Below are positions 34,271 to 46,600 of a stretch of DNA of 64,000 bases, one piece after another (position 1 is the first letter of the stretch; each line of letters starts with the position of its first letter). Under the pieces are notes generated by a model. It ran no database searches, was not told the DNA's origin, and worked only from the letters and a program-made list of their open reading frames with translations. The position numbers and the translations under genes were made by a program. Source of the stretch: Pohlia nutans (lineage: Eukaryota; Streptophyta; Bryopsida; Bryales; Mniaceae). The DNA lies in NCBI GenBank assembly GCA_022496805.1, contig CM040093.1, forward strand, positions 4,714,501-4,778,500, given 5' to 3'.

Positions 34271-37200
34271 ATGGAGGCATCGGTGTTGCAATCGGTGCAG
34301 CTGACGGCGAATGGACGGCCGAAGTTGGAGGCCGGGGAGGTGGAATGCCAGCTCCTCGACGCGATCGACTGGGAATCAGACAACAACGGTGTTTCCCGTG
34401 GAGTTTGAAATCGGGAATCGTGAGCTTGACCACGCACCGTCTGTTGTGGCTGGACGAGAGAGCGAGCAGAGCATGGGCAGTGCCGTTAGGCTCGATCGGC
34501 CAGGTGTTTGCGTCCAAGAAAGGGCTGAAGAGCATGTTCTCTGCGCCTCGGATGAGGGTGCAAGTGTGGACGCAGAGAGATGGACGCGTCTCGCCGCAGG
34601 GTGCCGCGGGTGCCTCCGGTTCGTTCGTGCTGACGATCGTGTTTAAAGGAAGGACGGGGCCGGAATCGTTTGTTCAGCGCTTTGGCGAAGTTTTCAAAGC
34701 CCAGGCCTGGAAGGTCAGTTTCCATCTACCGCGGCAAATTAGGGTTAGGTTTTGATCCAATGCTTCATTGTTGTGTACAGTCCATCCTCTCTACTTGTTA
34801 ATGTTAAAATTTCATATAAGGTAATTACACTTTAAACGCTGTTATTAGAATTGTCAATTTACACAACATCACACAACATTGTAGAAGTCGGCATCACACA
34901 ACATTGTAGAAGCTGCAAACACGGAATTCTTAGACAAAGAATCCTGTGAGTGTTTTGTGTTTTAACTAAACACTAATGGAATTTAGCTTGTGCATCTTCT
35001 CGTACCAAACGCAATTGATCTTCAAGCCAACACCACAACACCACTAGACATGGCTTGCCATTTCCTCTCAAGAATGGAAAACACAAGCACTTGATCTAGC
35101 TATTTGAAAATAAGGGCAATAATCTTGAGACAACTTTTCCTGTTTGGTGTCTTGCTGAACTCAAAATCCAGTTAATGACCTTGGGCCTTGAGAAATACAT
35201 AGCACTCCATCATCGTCGTCCTCAGTGTTTCAATGAGATTCTATTTAAAGAATGAAGTACTCTAAAATGACCTTGCATGTGAAGCGCTAATGAGGAGTAT
35301 AAAACAGTTAATTTTGCAGACGAGAAACCAATACGCCTACGAATTTTGTCTAAGAATTTCGTATTTGCAGCTTCTACAATGTTGTGTCAACTTTATGTTA
35401 GAGGTTAGATGGTACCTAAGTTGATGAATTTTTTATAATGTTTCTTTACTAACTTATAATGGTAGGTGAGAAACTAAAACTAGTGGGATTACCAACTTGT
35501 AAGCGTGCTGACAACCTTTTAAATTCCTTCGAATTAGGTTGTGATTTGCTTTGGAAATCAAATTTCATATATAAAGTGGACGCATATGTTGTCATACCTT
35601 GCTACTATCCAATTTTTTGTGGTATAATATAGTATGTTCTCTAGGTGTTATAAAATGATTCTTATGTTCTCAATTTTGTTTAGTGTTAAAACTTCATACA
35701 GTATATGTTACAAAACTTTCTAACATATAGAGAGGGTGGACTGTATTATACTGTGGATCCTTCATTCTTTTGTATATAGTAAATGTCGAGCTCCGTGCTT
35801 GCCATGATGGATTCAATCTGAGGGCCAATTTGAATTGCAGACAAATATGAGTCGGCCGACATTGAATGAGTCAAGAGCACCTGGGGAGGCAGGCACCAGC
35901 TCGGTTGCAACAGCTACCACTCCAAGAAGGCCAGCTCCGACCAAAATGAATCCGGCCATGGCAGGCGTTTCTGGCATACTTCGAAAGGAGCAGGAACAAC
36001 AAGAAGAAGTGGACAAGAACATGAAAGAGGCCTTTCAAGATTTGAACGGTCTCATGGTGCGTTCAATTTGATATCTCATGTAGTTCGCTTCTTTGATCTT
36101 GAATTTTGGCATGTTGGGTTTGATGAAGTGGTATCTGCTGATAAATGGTTTCGTGTTGCCAAAAGTTTGAGGTCTTTGTGTATAACCCGTGAAGGACCAA
36201 GGTTTTATGGTTTTAAAGCGATCAATTTGATTGATCATAGTGCGAAAAATATAGTTCAACTGGGTTTAAATTTTGTATCTCTTGAATAAGTGAAGAATAT
36301 TGCATGTAGTTTGCTTCTTTGATCTTGAATTTTGGCATGTTGGTTTTGTACCTACTGGATTATGATGTGGTATCTGCTGATAAATGGTGTCGTGTTGCCA
36401 AAGGTCTGAGGTGTTTGTGTATAACCCGTAAAGGACCAACTTTTTATAGTTTTCAAATGACCAATTTGATTGATCATATTGTGAAAATTATAGTTCAACT
36501 GGGGTTAAAATTTGCATCTCTAGAATAAGTGAAGAATATTGCATGTGTTAGTGAGAATAAATATAACTGAACAAATAAAACTCCCCATATGACCTAATCA
36601 AAACTACTAAAAAAACGTGAGGCTCAGTTTGGAATTTTCGGTCCTTTAGGACTCAACAGGTGTTAATGGCATTAATTTCAGGGCAAAGCCAAGGAAATGG
36701 TGCAACTGGCGGAGAAAATGAGGGCGAGGCTGGTACAAGGTCAAACGGCAGGGGCAGAGGAGGAGGGTATGGGTACTAAGCAAGAGATGCAAGACTGGAT
36801 GTTGAGCGTGGGTATTGCTTCTCCCGTGACGAAAGAATCGGCTGGGGCACTTTATCATCAGCAATTGTCTCGCGAGGTACGTTTTTTTATCATTTCGAAA
36901 ATTTTGCACTAGCGTCAACAGTAAAGCAAAAATTGTAGGTTGTGTCTTCGCTGTTGGAACAATTATACGTTAAAGTGCTGAGTTTTACGTTTGCAACAAT
37001 CATAGATTAGATTGACCGCCCTTTCTCACTACAAAATGGTGTTTGTAGATTATATTAATGTTGACATTGTTGCAAGTGTATTTGGATATTATTATGACAT
37101 TAACATAGTACATTGAAATGCGAATGTTCTGACTATATGTAGCAGATTGGATTGTTGGTGCGTGTCAGCTAGCTGATTTTGTCAAAGATCCTGTGCAACG

Positions 37201-39495
37201 GGCAGGAGGCATGCTTGCCTTAATTGATGCCTATTGTCTATTTAATCGAGCTCGTGGTACAGGTACATAGCTTTCGAACTATGTCTTATAATTTGCCTTC
37301 TTCTTTGGTCCTCTAGAGAGATAGCATGAACTTTGGAGCTCTGAAGTTATCACTGCTATCTCAGCAATGACCTATGATCCCTTCTTAGGAACCTTTTAAT
37401 TGTAAATATTTACTGATATGAGCATTTGGAGGGTGGGTGCAGAACTCATATCGCCCGAGGATCTGCTAACAGCTTGCACAGTGTGGGTTACCATTGATGT
37501 GTAAGTAAAGCTTTTTGTGCAACATGCAATATCTCTCGAGTTAGATTTAGATGATTGTTTGCCATTATCAAGCTTTGATTTTTAGTTCTTAATCTTCCTG
37601 AGTAGATATTGCATCAGGGCCAAAGCCAGCTTATATTTGACCAAAGTGATTCACTGGGATCGGAAACGTATTACTTTGTGACCCTTATTGGTGGAGGTTT
37701 TAGTGAGACTGAATTGCAAAGCGAGATTGTGAATGTGCAGGCCTTTCAGGTTGCGTAAGTTTGACAGTGGAGTGATGGTCATTCAGTCTGTGAGTCAAAG
37801 TGACGATGAGGTTAGTCTGATTTCAACTTTCCCTTAGAATCCACTTCATTATGCCAAGTGAATTTTTCCATATTAAGAGTCAAGTTCCATGGGTTTGAGA
37901 AGTTGCCCATGAAAGTAGGCAAGAGGAGGGGAAAAGTGGAACTTGGGTTCGTCTCATTACCCGGCCATGAATTTGTGCACATTCCATGGACTTGCTTTAG
38001 GTGAAACATGAACAAAGTTGCTTGCTTAGGGTGAAATATGAACAAGTTTGATTGGTTAGGGAGAAGTTACCATGAAGTCTTGGGGCTTGAGAATCCTTCA
38101 TACCTCATGACAACTTCTCCACAATTTTTTTCTCAAAAGCTCACTTGAAATGTGGAATTTGGTCCCCCAAAGTCCCTTAAAATTTGTCTTTTAGTGAGAT
38201 ACTTCACCCATGGAACTTGGCCCTAACCTTCTCTATGGGGAGCTCACCACAACCGTATCTAATGTTTCTGTCATGTGGAGACGTTCCTGGTTGCTTCTTC
38301 GGCCATAGTTTTCGATCTGGGCAAGGCTGTGCCCTTTGGTAGTGGGTTGACGATTCTCCTCGTGGTATCCTGTTGCAGATTTTCATGAGGCTCCTTGCTT
38401 TGGTCAAAAGTGGAGAAGCTGCAAAACTAGGCGTAGGTGCAAGTGAGGCAGCTCGTGCCTTGGGAATGGCTCCTGCTCTTGCCAAAGAACAACTTTTAGC
38501 AGCTGAGAGCCAAGGTTTGTGTTCTGCAGAATTTCAATCGGAATAGGAAGATACGGAGGTTTAACATCCAAAAGAGCCCATGCTAAAAATAAGTTCACTT
38601 TGGAAGCTAATAGTAAGGTCGGTGGAAAATATTTCAAAAAATAGATGTTTAAAAAATGATTTTTTGGGGAAATGATTGTTTTAAAAGAGTTTGTTTTTTG
38701 TATGGTGAAAAGAGAATATTGAGGATATTTTGCGAATTTAGCATTTGCCAAAAAAATTCAAAAAAGAATATTCAGAAAAGATGTGCCAACCCTATCCCAC
38801 ACCTACTGTAGAAACTTTCAAAACATATTTCTATTGTCCAAAATCATAGGGTATGATTACTTCTTTCTCTTGGTACATTCCGTTACCTTCCTCAAAGCTT
38901 CAAAATGACTTATTTCAACTCCTATAGATATGGAAGCAGTGACTTTTGGGCATTTGGGCATTTTGGGGGTTAATCCCTAAGGGACCAAACGCCCAAACTG
39001 AGTCTCATATTTTTTACTGATTTTTAGTAGGTCATATGGAGACTTCCTTTGTCTGATTTTATTTGTTTTTTTTCTTCACTGATTCTGGTGATGTAGAATT
39101 TGACCCCAGCTGAATTCTAAATTTCACAATATGATCAACTGAATTGGTCATTTTAAACCATTTATCCTTGGTCCTTTAGGGGCTAAAGTGCAAATAGAAA
39201 AATGCTATAATAGTGAGAACCTTCTGAGTTTCTGTTTTAAGTTTATGCTAATCTTCAGACTGCTAGAATACAGATCCTTCGCTTTGAAACTCCTTAAACA
39301 ACCAAGGATGTTATATTGGTTCACGCCTTGGATAGAAAAACACTCAGTTTTGTTGTAATTGTAGTTGGCTCTGACGTTTCGTTCTATGTGCTCTTTGCAG
39401 GACTTCTTTGCCGGGATGATGGAGCTGATGGCTTGCGTTTCTTTCACAATTTTTTTATGGATATATCTGTTGCTACTGCATTTGAAGACAACTGA
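34271..39495 (+). CDS. VPS36: ESCRT-II subunit VPS36, eight exons, one frameshift in exon 1
   Basis: VPS36 binds ubiquitinated cargo and phosphoinositides through its N-terminal GLUE domain and, with VPS22 and VPS25, forms ESCRT-II on endosomes. Exons: 34271-34713, 35841-36056, 36682-36876, 37169-37262, 37443-37500, 37741-37810, 38379-38514, 39401-39495; all introns GT-AG and phases agree. Exon 1 starts [20 protein letters not shown] (GLUE) in one frame, then continues [20 protein letters not shown] in another, so one base is missing near 34389-34402. Later exons give [89 protein letters not shown] and [19 protein letters not shown], the SNF8-like winged helices. The tail is about 13 residues longer than in Arabidopsis. 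The frameshift may be a sequencing error or a recent null; everything else is intact. Confidence 0.9.
34778..35743. mobile_element. TA-flanked mariner-like MITE in VPS36 intron 1
   Basis: TA then CAGTCCATCCTCTCTACTTG at 34776 onward, and CATATAGAGAGGGTGGACTG then TA at 35724-35745. The inverted ends continue inward through GTTA and AAAATTTCATA/AAAACTTCATA. CAGT ends and TA duplication are typical of Tc1/mariner elements. A second MITE sits inside it. Confidence 0.72.
34897..35386. mobile_element. 490-bp MITE nested in the mariner-like element
   Basis: Left CACAACATTGTAGAAGCTGC through AAACACGGAATTCTTAGACAAA pairs with the right end in reverse complement (CACAACATTGTAGAAGCTGC, AAATACGAAATTCTTAGACAAA), giving inverted repeats of about 43 bp. 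The first 20 bp also occur once more just outside (34872-34887), perhaps a fragment of an earlier copy. Superfamily not determined. Confidence 0.75.
36082..36547 (+). repeat. Tandem duplication in VPS36 intron 2 (about 230 bp x 2)
   Basis: Units 36082-36307 and 36308-36547 share TTGCTTCTTTGATCTTGAAT, GTATCTGCTGATAAATGG, TAACCCG(T)RAAGGACCAA and GTGAAGAATATTGCATGT blocks. Each unit includes the start of a TTAA-type element; only the second has the rest of it, so the duplication followed the insertion. Confidence 0.85.
36425..36652. mobile_element. 228-bp TTAA-family element in VPS36 intron 2
   Basis: Left CCCGTAAAGGACCAAC preceded by ATAA, right GGTCCTTTAGGAC followed by TCAA. The interior (AATTTGATTGATCATATTGTG, GAAGAATATTGCATGTGTTA, AAACGTGAGGC) matches the short-family copies at 51, 56 and 62 kb. 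Target duplication is eroded. Confidence 0.75.
38974..39182. mobile_element. 209-bp TTAA-family element in VPS36 intron 7
   Basis: TTAA at 38970-38973, then TCCCTAAGGGACCAAACGCCC; right end CTTGGTCCTTTAGGGG followed by CTAA (eroded TTAA). Interior is in the opposite orientation to the 51,410 copy, with the TTTTTACTGATTTTTAGTAGGTC and ATATGATCAACTGAATTGGTCA blocks of the family. Confidence 0.8.
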
Positions 39496-41784
39496 ATGCA
39501 GTCAAAGAAAATAAAGTTAATTCACGATATCCATTTTAAGTTTCTTGTGTGTGACTGCATTTTCTTTTATTTTCATGAATAGGGGGAGTGTCAGAGTGCG
39601 ACTGTTCATCCCAGCTTTTGCATGAGCTTCTGCAACGAGCTTACGTGGCCCCTGTCTCCTTGATACAGCGTTTACACATACTGCTGCAGTAGCCAAGGAC
39701 TTTCTAAAAACAGGAAAAGACGAGCTCCGATTTTCACGTCACTGCTGCAGTGGCCTGCTCCTGCTGGTGGAAATCGACAGTCATTTGCCTGCTGCAGGAT
39801 GTGTAAATGCTGTATGACTACAGTAGCCAAGGAACTACAATTTTCAAGAATGGTGGTTGTGTGAATTGTCTGTAGATTTGCTGAAGAGTTTTTCTCACCA
39901 TAGTTACAATTTTGGGGCAGATTCCATCCGAAGAGGGGCGTCAGATGATGCCGTGATTCTAACTTGGAAATCGACAAAGTTTTCCTCAAATCGGTACCTT
40001 CCCCGTCGTGCCTTGTTTTCCTGATTTTGCTGAGAGTATTTTTTCTTTGCTGCTGCCACGTTCTCCGAATCTCCAGTACTTGGAGATTCCTTTCTAGGAT
40101 GACGACACAGTATCCGACACCCGTAGTGTTTCGATTTCTGGGATATCCATGGACCTAGGTTGGTCTACTGATCTGCCGAGAATTCTGAGCCTAACTTATG
40201 TGCCAATTTCGAAACTTGATCCGTCAGAAATGCTACGCTACGTACTCCAAATGAAAGCAAACCCTGCCTTGATGGCCAAAACAGTGAGCATCATCGTTAT
40301 TAGTAATAGCAATGTGGTGGAGATCCCCATTCTGGGGTGTCAGAGTTTTGGATTTTTTGTTTGCCTTGGAAACCCCACCAGCCAACGTGGATGCAGGAGC
40401 CCAGGAGGTTTGTTTTTTTGGGAGGGGGGAGTTCCTGTCAACTTTGACACCCTAGAAGGTGTCAGAGCTGGCCCGCAGAAGAAGGCAATTTCAGAATCGC
40501 ATTTTAGGGAGCCAGTACTTTGAGTAAGAGCATTCCCACCCATGCACGCTAGGACTAACTCGGACTAACTCGGACTAACTCGCTGAAATTATTCATGTAC
40601 AGTCGGGTACAACATGCTTACAAATTTCTTCGTAAGCATTGAAAGTAGGTAGATCCTTTATCAAGCAGGGTTTTTTTTTGCCCTGTAGCAGTACTCCATG
40701 CATGGAATGGAGAGTGATCCCTCCATATTTGGACCATTATGACTGTGCCACGACAGTGAAGTTTGGCACAATGGTGCCAGAAAAAAAAACCCTAATATCA
40801 AGTGGCTGCATTGATTCTAAAGATTGCAAATATGGTAAGAAAAAATTCCTACCAGTAGAGGATTAGAGTAGGATTGTCCCTTTCAATTTGTAGGTCCATG
40901 GGTGCCATATTGAGCACATTACAATTTAGGGTAGGGACTCTGTTTTTAGGAAGGAGTCGTCAACTTTTTTGTAAGCAATCATGTGTCTTTTAATTTCTTC
41001 ACTTTCATCTTTTAACTACTTGTAAATATAACTTATATTTACCTTAAAAATGATTTTTGATATTAAATATTTCAAATATATATTTATTTTGAATTTTGAT
41101 CTTGTTTACATGACAAAATTTGTAAATATTTCAAATATCTTCTAACCATGTTGAAATTTTTGTCATACCCACTGAACGGGGAGTTTTCCAAGGAAATCAG
41201 CTAAAATCCTATATTTTACAAAAGCAACCAGTTTTAGACAAGAACCCATCTGGTTATTACCCATGTTTCACTTAGGTAGCACCTTAGTATCATAAATTTT
41301 ATCCGGATTTAGCCTAAAACTATAAGTTACAACAGGTAATTTGGCAATTCTATTTGGCTGATTTTACACTAATTGCTGGATCTCCCCGTACATTGGTCAT
41401 ACCTCCATAATGTTGATGACTATCTATGAAAAATTGATAAATCATACAATGTGATATTTCAAGATAGGTTAAAAAAGCTCAAAACCCTAAAATTTCAATA
41501 TACACTGTAGAAAAGTTTCTCTATCGAATATCTTTTTATATAAGCTCAAGAAACATGCCACCTACACCTTGTTGTTCATCACTATTTACATTTTCCCTAG
41601 TAATTTTATATTATTTTGAGTATTTTGTAATTATTGTGATTACAAGAAAAAAACTTTGAAAGGTTAAATAAAAATAATTTTTATTTAAATAATTGCTTGT
41701 ATGAAAAAAATACCAAAAATATATAATATATTTTAAAATGTGAAGAACTGGTGAAGTTTGATCATGTAATTGTAGTGTGGACAT
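39496..41784. other. VPS36 3' flank and intergenic DNA with short repeats
   Basis: No gene recognised. A 124-codon ORF at 40149-40523 lies in a GC-richer tract but has no family match that I can name. Short repeats: CAGTAGCCAAGGA near 39687 and 39821, GGTGTCAGAG near 40336 and 40458, and three copies of GGACTAACTC at 40551-40580. Confidence 0.4.
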
Positions 41785-41788
41785 TTAA

Positions 41789-42328
41789 CCCCTTAGCGTC
41801 TAGATCCACCACCGATTTCAAATATGCATTATAAAATGTTTGATGAATCACAAAAATGGAGTTGATATATAGAGAAAAGTTGTAAATCTCAATGTATAGA
41901 TCACATAAGTAAGGTTGGATTTATTATATTTTTTATTAATTAATTTTGATTAATTTTGCAAGGTTTTCTTTTGAAACTAACTTTAAAATCCCAAATTAAC
42001 AATTTTATATTAAAAATTTATAAAAAAAATTGGAATAACATGCACTATGAGATGGTATAATTTCCATAATTTTATCCTACTTATTTTGGAAAATCATTGT
42101 TAAGATCTTACTTTTTGAACTAAAAAAAAAAAACTTGAAATAAACCAATTTTGTCATTTAAAAGAAACCACAATATCTTATTTTGAGGATCTATACTGTA
42201 CAAATGGTAGTCAACTAGCACAAGAACCAAAGAAAATTTGGATAGATGAAAAATTGTACGGATTGTAGTCAAGAGAAGGCTTACAAGTTGTTCATCGTTC
42301 ATTATATGGACATGGACGTGTCAAAGGG
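41789..42328. mobile_element. TTAA-flanked element, 540 bp, related to the 569-bp family
   Basis: TTAA at 41785-41788 then CCCCTTAGCGTCTAG; right CAAAGGG followed by TTAA (42329-42332), with a second GGGTTAA seven bases further. Shares ATGCATTATAAAATG and AAAAGTTGTA blocks with the 569-bp copies near the left end. Confidence 0.65.
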
Positions 42329-42735
42329 TTAAGGGTTAAGCAATCATATGTATTTTTAGCAATGATAGCTTGGATGAAATATTTTCTTTCATTTTACATA
42401 AGGCTTAACAAGGAATGCATGTTTTTCTACAATTTTATTCTCAATATTGTAATTGATACAATTTTTAAAGGTGGAAAGTACATTGGGACTCAATGTGGAA
42501 AACGTAGGTTCCCCCATGTCCACACTACATGGTTCTAGTTTCCACTCATGATAATATCCAAAACCACCAACTACTTTTTTGCAGTGCTTGGCATGTCATA
42601 GGTTTGTTGTCTTTGCCCCACCAAAGGAGAGACTATAAAAATGCTTTGTTTTCAAGGAGTTATATAGCTGAACAATATAAACAAGCCGTAAAAGTAAATC
42701 TAAGGTAAATACTAAGGTAGAGACTACACGACTAG

Positions 42736-43394
42736 TCGCTTACTTGAATAGTGAAATTGGTAGTTGGGTCCCAACCGTGATGGCTCCAAAAAAAGTCTAT
42801 ATGTAGAGTTGGATGTGATGGCTCTTGGAAAAATCTATATAATGGGCATGATGGCTCTTGGAAAAATCTATATAATGGACATGATGGCTCTTGGAAAAAT
42901 CTATATAATGGGCATGATGGCTTTTGGGAAAATCTATATACTGGGCATGATGGTTCTAGAAAAAGTCTATTTGGAGAGTTGGGTGGCATGGCTCCAAGAA
43001 AAGTTTATACATAGAGTTGGATGTGATGGCTTGAAGAAAAGTCTATACGGAGAGTTGGGTGTGATGGCTCCAAGAAAAATAAATACTAAAGCATAAACTA
43101 TTTGATTAGTCGCTTGTGAAATTGGTGGTTGGATCTCAACTGTGATGGCTCCAAGAAAAGTCTATATACAAAGTTGGGTGTGATGGCTCTAAAAAAAGTC
43201 TATACGGAGAGTTGGATGTGATGGCTTGAGGAAAAGTCTATACAGAGAGTTGGGTGTGATGGCTCCAAGAAAAGTATATATTAAGGCAGAAACTACGCGA
43301 CTAGTTGCTTGTTTGAATAGAAAAATTTGGTTGGATCTCAACTATGATGGCTCCAAGAAAAGTCTACATGCAGAGTTAGGTGTGATGGCTCTGA
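42736..43394 (+). repeat. Minisatellite, about 40-bp unit (left arm)
   Basis: Degenerate copies of GATGGCTCCAAGAAAAGTCTATACGGAGAGTTGGGTGT, with a sub-array of GATGGCTCTTGGAAAAATC near 42820-42940 and a longer higher-order spacer containing ACTACNCGACTAGTCGCTTG. Split from the right arm (48865-49310) by the copia insertion. Confidence 0.85.
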
Positions 43395-43399
43395 GGAAA

Positions 43400-43657
43400 T
43401 ATTGAAGGTAGAGAAGATTGCACAAGGCACACACACAAACACAAGGAATGCGTAGAAAGAGATAATCTTTACTCAAAGGCCTTCCACCTTAAGTAGTGTA
43501 CACTAGGAGGTCACCATGGACAAACCATATGGGATAACTCATCACAAGGACACTCTAGAGATCAGCCCATGCCTAACCCCTCCTCCCACACACCATTATT
43601 TAGCACCCGTACGTCTTTGGCTTCTAGCAATACTACGTTGCATCAATTACCTCAATA
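43400..43657 (-). repeat. 3' LTR of the copia element (258 bp)
   Basis: Begins TATTGAAGGTAG and ends TACCTCAATA on the + strand, so the LTR has TA...TA rather than TG...CA ends, with TATTGA/TCAATA inverted repeats. Identical to the other LTR. The last 25 nt of the polyprotein ORF extend into it. Confidence 0.95.
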
Positions 43658-46600
43658 CTCCCACTTTGTGTAGAGCCAAAGCCTCTAAGTCCAAATGCTA
43701 TTACTAATCGTTGGTGTCGGTCTCTACAAAGACCCTTTGTGAGCACATCCGCCACCATGTGCTCCGTTGGGCAATACTCCAAATGTATAACTCCCAATTC
43801 CAACTTCTCCCGAATGAAGTGGTATTGCACATCAATGTGCTTCGTGCGTGAATGATGTGTAGGGTTCTTTGCAAGTGAAATGCACCCTTGGTTGTCACAC
43901 ATAATCGTTGTAGCCTCACCTTGTGTGCAACCCACATCCACCATTAGTTGCCTCAACCAAATGGCCTCCTTCGTGGCATGGCTCGTAGCCATGTACTCGG
44001 CCTCCACCGTTGATGTCTCCGTGGTTTGTTGCCGCTTGCTATTCCACGACACCGCTCCCGATCCGACCTTGAACATGTAGCCCGTTGTCGATCTTCGATC
44101 GCTCGTGTCTCCCGCGTAGTCCGCGTCACAATAGCCGCTCAACACAATGTCTTTGCCTCCAAGACACAACTTCACATCGCTTGTGCCCCTCAAATAACGC
44201 ATGATCCTCTTGACCGTCATCCAATGCATCGAGCCCGGTCTCGCCATGTGTTGACTCACCACGCTAATTGGATACGCAAGGTCGGGCCGTGTCGCAATCA
44301 TCGCATACATCAATGACCCCACCGCTTGCTTGTATGGCACCTCCGCCATCGATTTAGCCTCCATCGCATACTCCTCCTCCGAAAGCTTGACGAGCTTGGA
44401 GTTTGCATCCAATGGTGTTGCCACGGGCTTACAATCCTCCATCCCGAATCTCTTGAGCACGTCCATCACATACTTGCCTTGACTCATGGTGATAGTGCGT
44501 GTAGCCCTGTCTCGCACAAACTCAACACCAAGACAAAAGTGCAATTCTCCAAGATCACTCATCTCGTACTCTCTCTCAAGCATGCCTTTTAATGCATTCA
44601 TTAAACTCATGAGGCTTGCAAGAATGATCAAATCATCAACATATATGATCACAATCACCACATGTTGCCCCTCTTGCATGAAGTAGAGACTATGATCCGC
44701 AATGCTCCTAGTAAACCCGTGTGCAAGCAAGAACGTGTCAATCTTTTGGTACCACGCTCTTGGAGATTGTTTCAACCCATACAATGATTTTTGCAACTTA
44801 CAAACAAGGTGCTCATTACCTTGTTGCACAAACCCCTCAGGTTGCACCATGTAGATATCCTCCTCCAAATCGCCATTCAAAAATGCGGTCTTCACATCCA
44901 TTTGATGCATCTCCAAGTCCAAGGCCGCTCCAATGGCAAGAATGCATCGAATGGTGGTGAACTTGGCCACGGGAGCAAATGTCTCGTGAAAGTCCACCCC
45001 ATGCACTTGCGCGAACCCCTTGGCTACTAATCTTGCCTTGTGACGCACAACAATACCCGAAACATCCCTCTTTGTCCGAAACACCCATTTGCAACCAATG
45101 GGGTTGCGATCCTTTGGAATGGGAGTTAATTGCCACGTACCGTTAGCAATTAGAGAGTCGTACTCCTCTTGCATGGCGCGCTCCCACTTGACCGCATCCT
45201 CACCTTGCATGGCTTCTCGAATGGTCAATGGACCATCCGATAATGCCACATTTGCATGCTCGTCCTCCACTTGAGGGAAGATGTGGTTCTTCCACCATTC
45301 TCCAGGTGGCTTGCGCGATCTCTCGGGGTACCGCCGCTCGCTTGAAGAAACTTGCTCCTCTTGCGTGCCCTTTGCGCCATTCTTGGCCTTTGAGCTCGAT
45401 GGCGCTTCAACAACCTCCGTGTCGCCAGCTTCGTCATCACCGTCATCATCACCTACATCAACAACACTAGGAGACTTGGAGGGTGTGTCCACCAAAACGT
45501 CTCCACTACTCCCACTTGGACCAACCTCCAAAGGAGCCTCCATCGTAGACTCCTCACAAAATGTCACATCACGTGACCGAATGATCTTCCTCGTGTCCAC
45601 CGACATGAGTCTATACGCCTTGGTACCTTCACAATACCCAAGAAACACACATTTCAAGGCCTTAGCCTCAAGTTTCGTCCTCCGTTCGTCAGGAACCTTC
45701 GCATATGCAATGCATCCGAAGATGCGCATGTGTGCAACACATGGTTGCCTCCCACTCCACGCTTGCTCCGGCGTCATGCCTTCAACCGCGCTTGTTGGAC
45801 ACCGATTGCGTGTGTATACCGCATTCACCACCGCTTCCGCCCAAAGGTCCAACTTCAAGTTTTGAGCGTGCAACATGCTCCTCGCCATCTCTACAATGGT
45901 GCGATTTGCGCGCTCCGCAACTCCATTTTGTTGAGGCGTGTACGGGGCCGAAGTTTGGCGTGCGATGCCTTCATTCTTCAAAAGCTCGTCAAATTTCTTG
46001 GACATGTACTCGCCGCCATTGTCCGACCGAAACACCTTGATCTTCAACTCGGATTGGTTCTCCACCAATGTCTTGAACTCCTTGAACTTCTCAAAGCACT
46101 CACTCTTGGCTTTGATAGGGTAGAGCCATATCTTCCTTGAAAAATCATCGATGAAGGTCACAAAGTACTTGCAACCTCCCATCGATGTGGTCTTCATGGG
46201 GCCACACACATCCGAATGCACGATCTCCAAAACTTTTGTGGCCCGTGTCGCCCCTTCACCCGCAAATGGCAACCGTTGTTGCTTGCCTTCAATGCAACCT
46301 TCACACGTGAATGTAGAAGCATCCACTTTCAATTGATGAAGGTCCATACCGCTTACCATGCCGCGTAGTGTCTTCACACTCTTGATGTTCAAATGGCCAA
46401 GTCGACGATGCCACAACGCCAACTTGTCGTCCTTCAAGTTTGAATGCGCCAACGCCGCCGATTCCTTCGAATGCACCTTGGAGAACTTGATGTGGTACAA
46501 GCTCTCGTGTTCTTCAATGATGGCCACCTCATCTCGACTCGGTGACAACACATAACACCCCTTATCACTAAACTCAACCCTCAAGTGCTTTGCCACTAAT

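Noticed and set aside
34234..34342. Starting VPS36 at the in-frame ATG 34234 to avoid the frameshift
   Set aside because: That frame gives an Arg/Gly-rich sequence unlike any GLUE domain, while the ATG at 34271 gives a clear VPS36 N-terminus.
40149..40523. 124-codon ORF downstream of VPS36
   Set aside because: No recognisable family, no splice-linked context, and the tract contains internal repeats.
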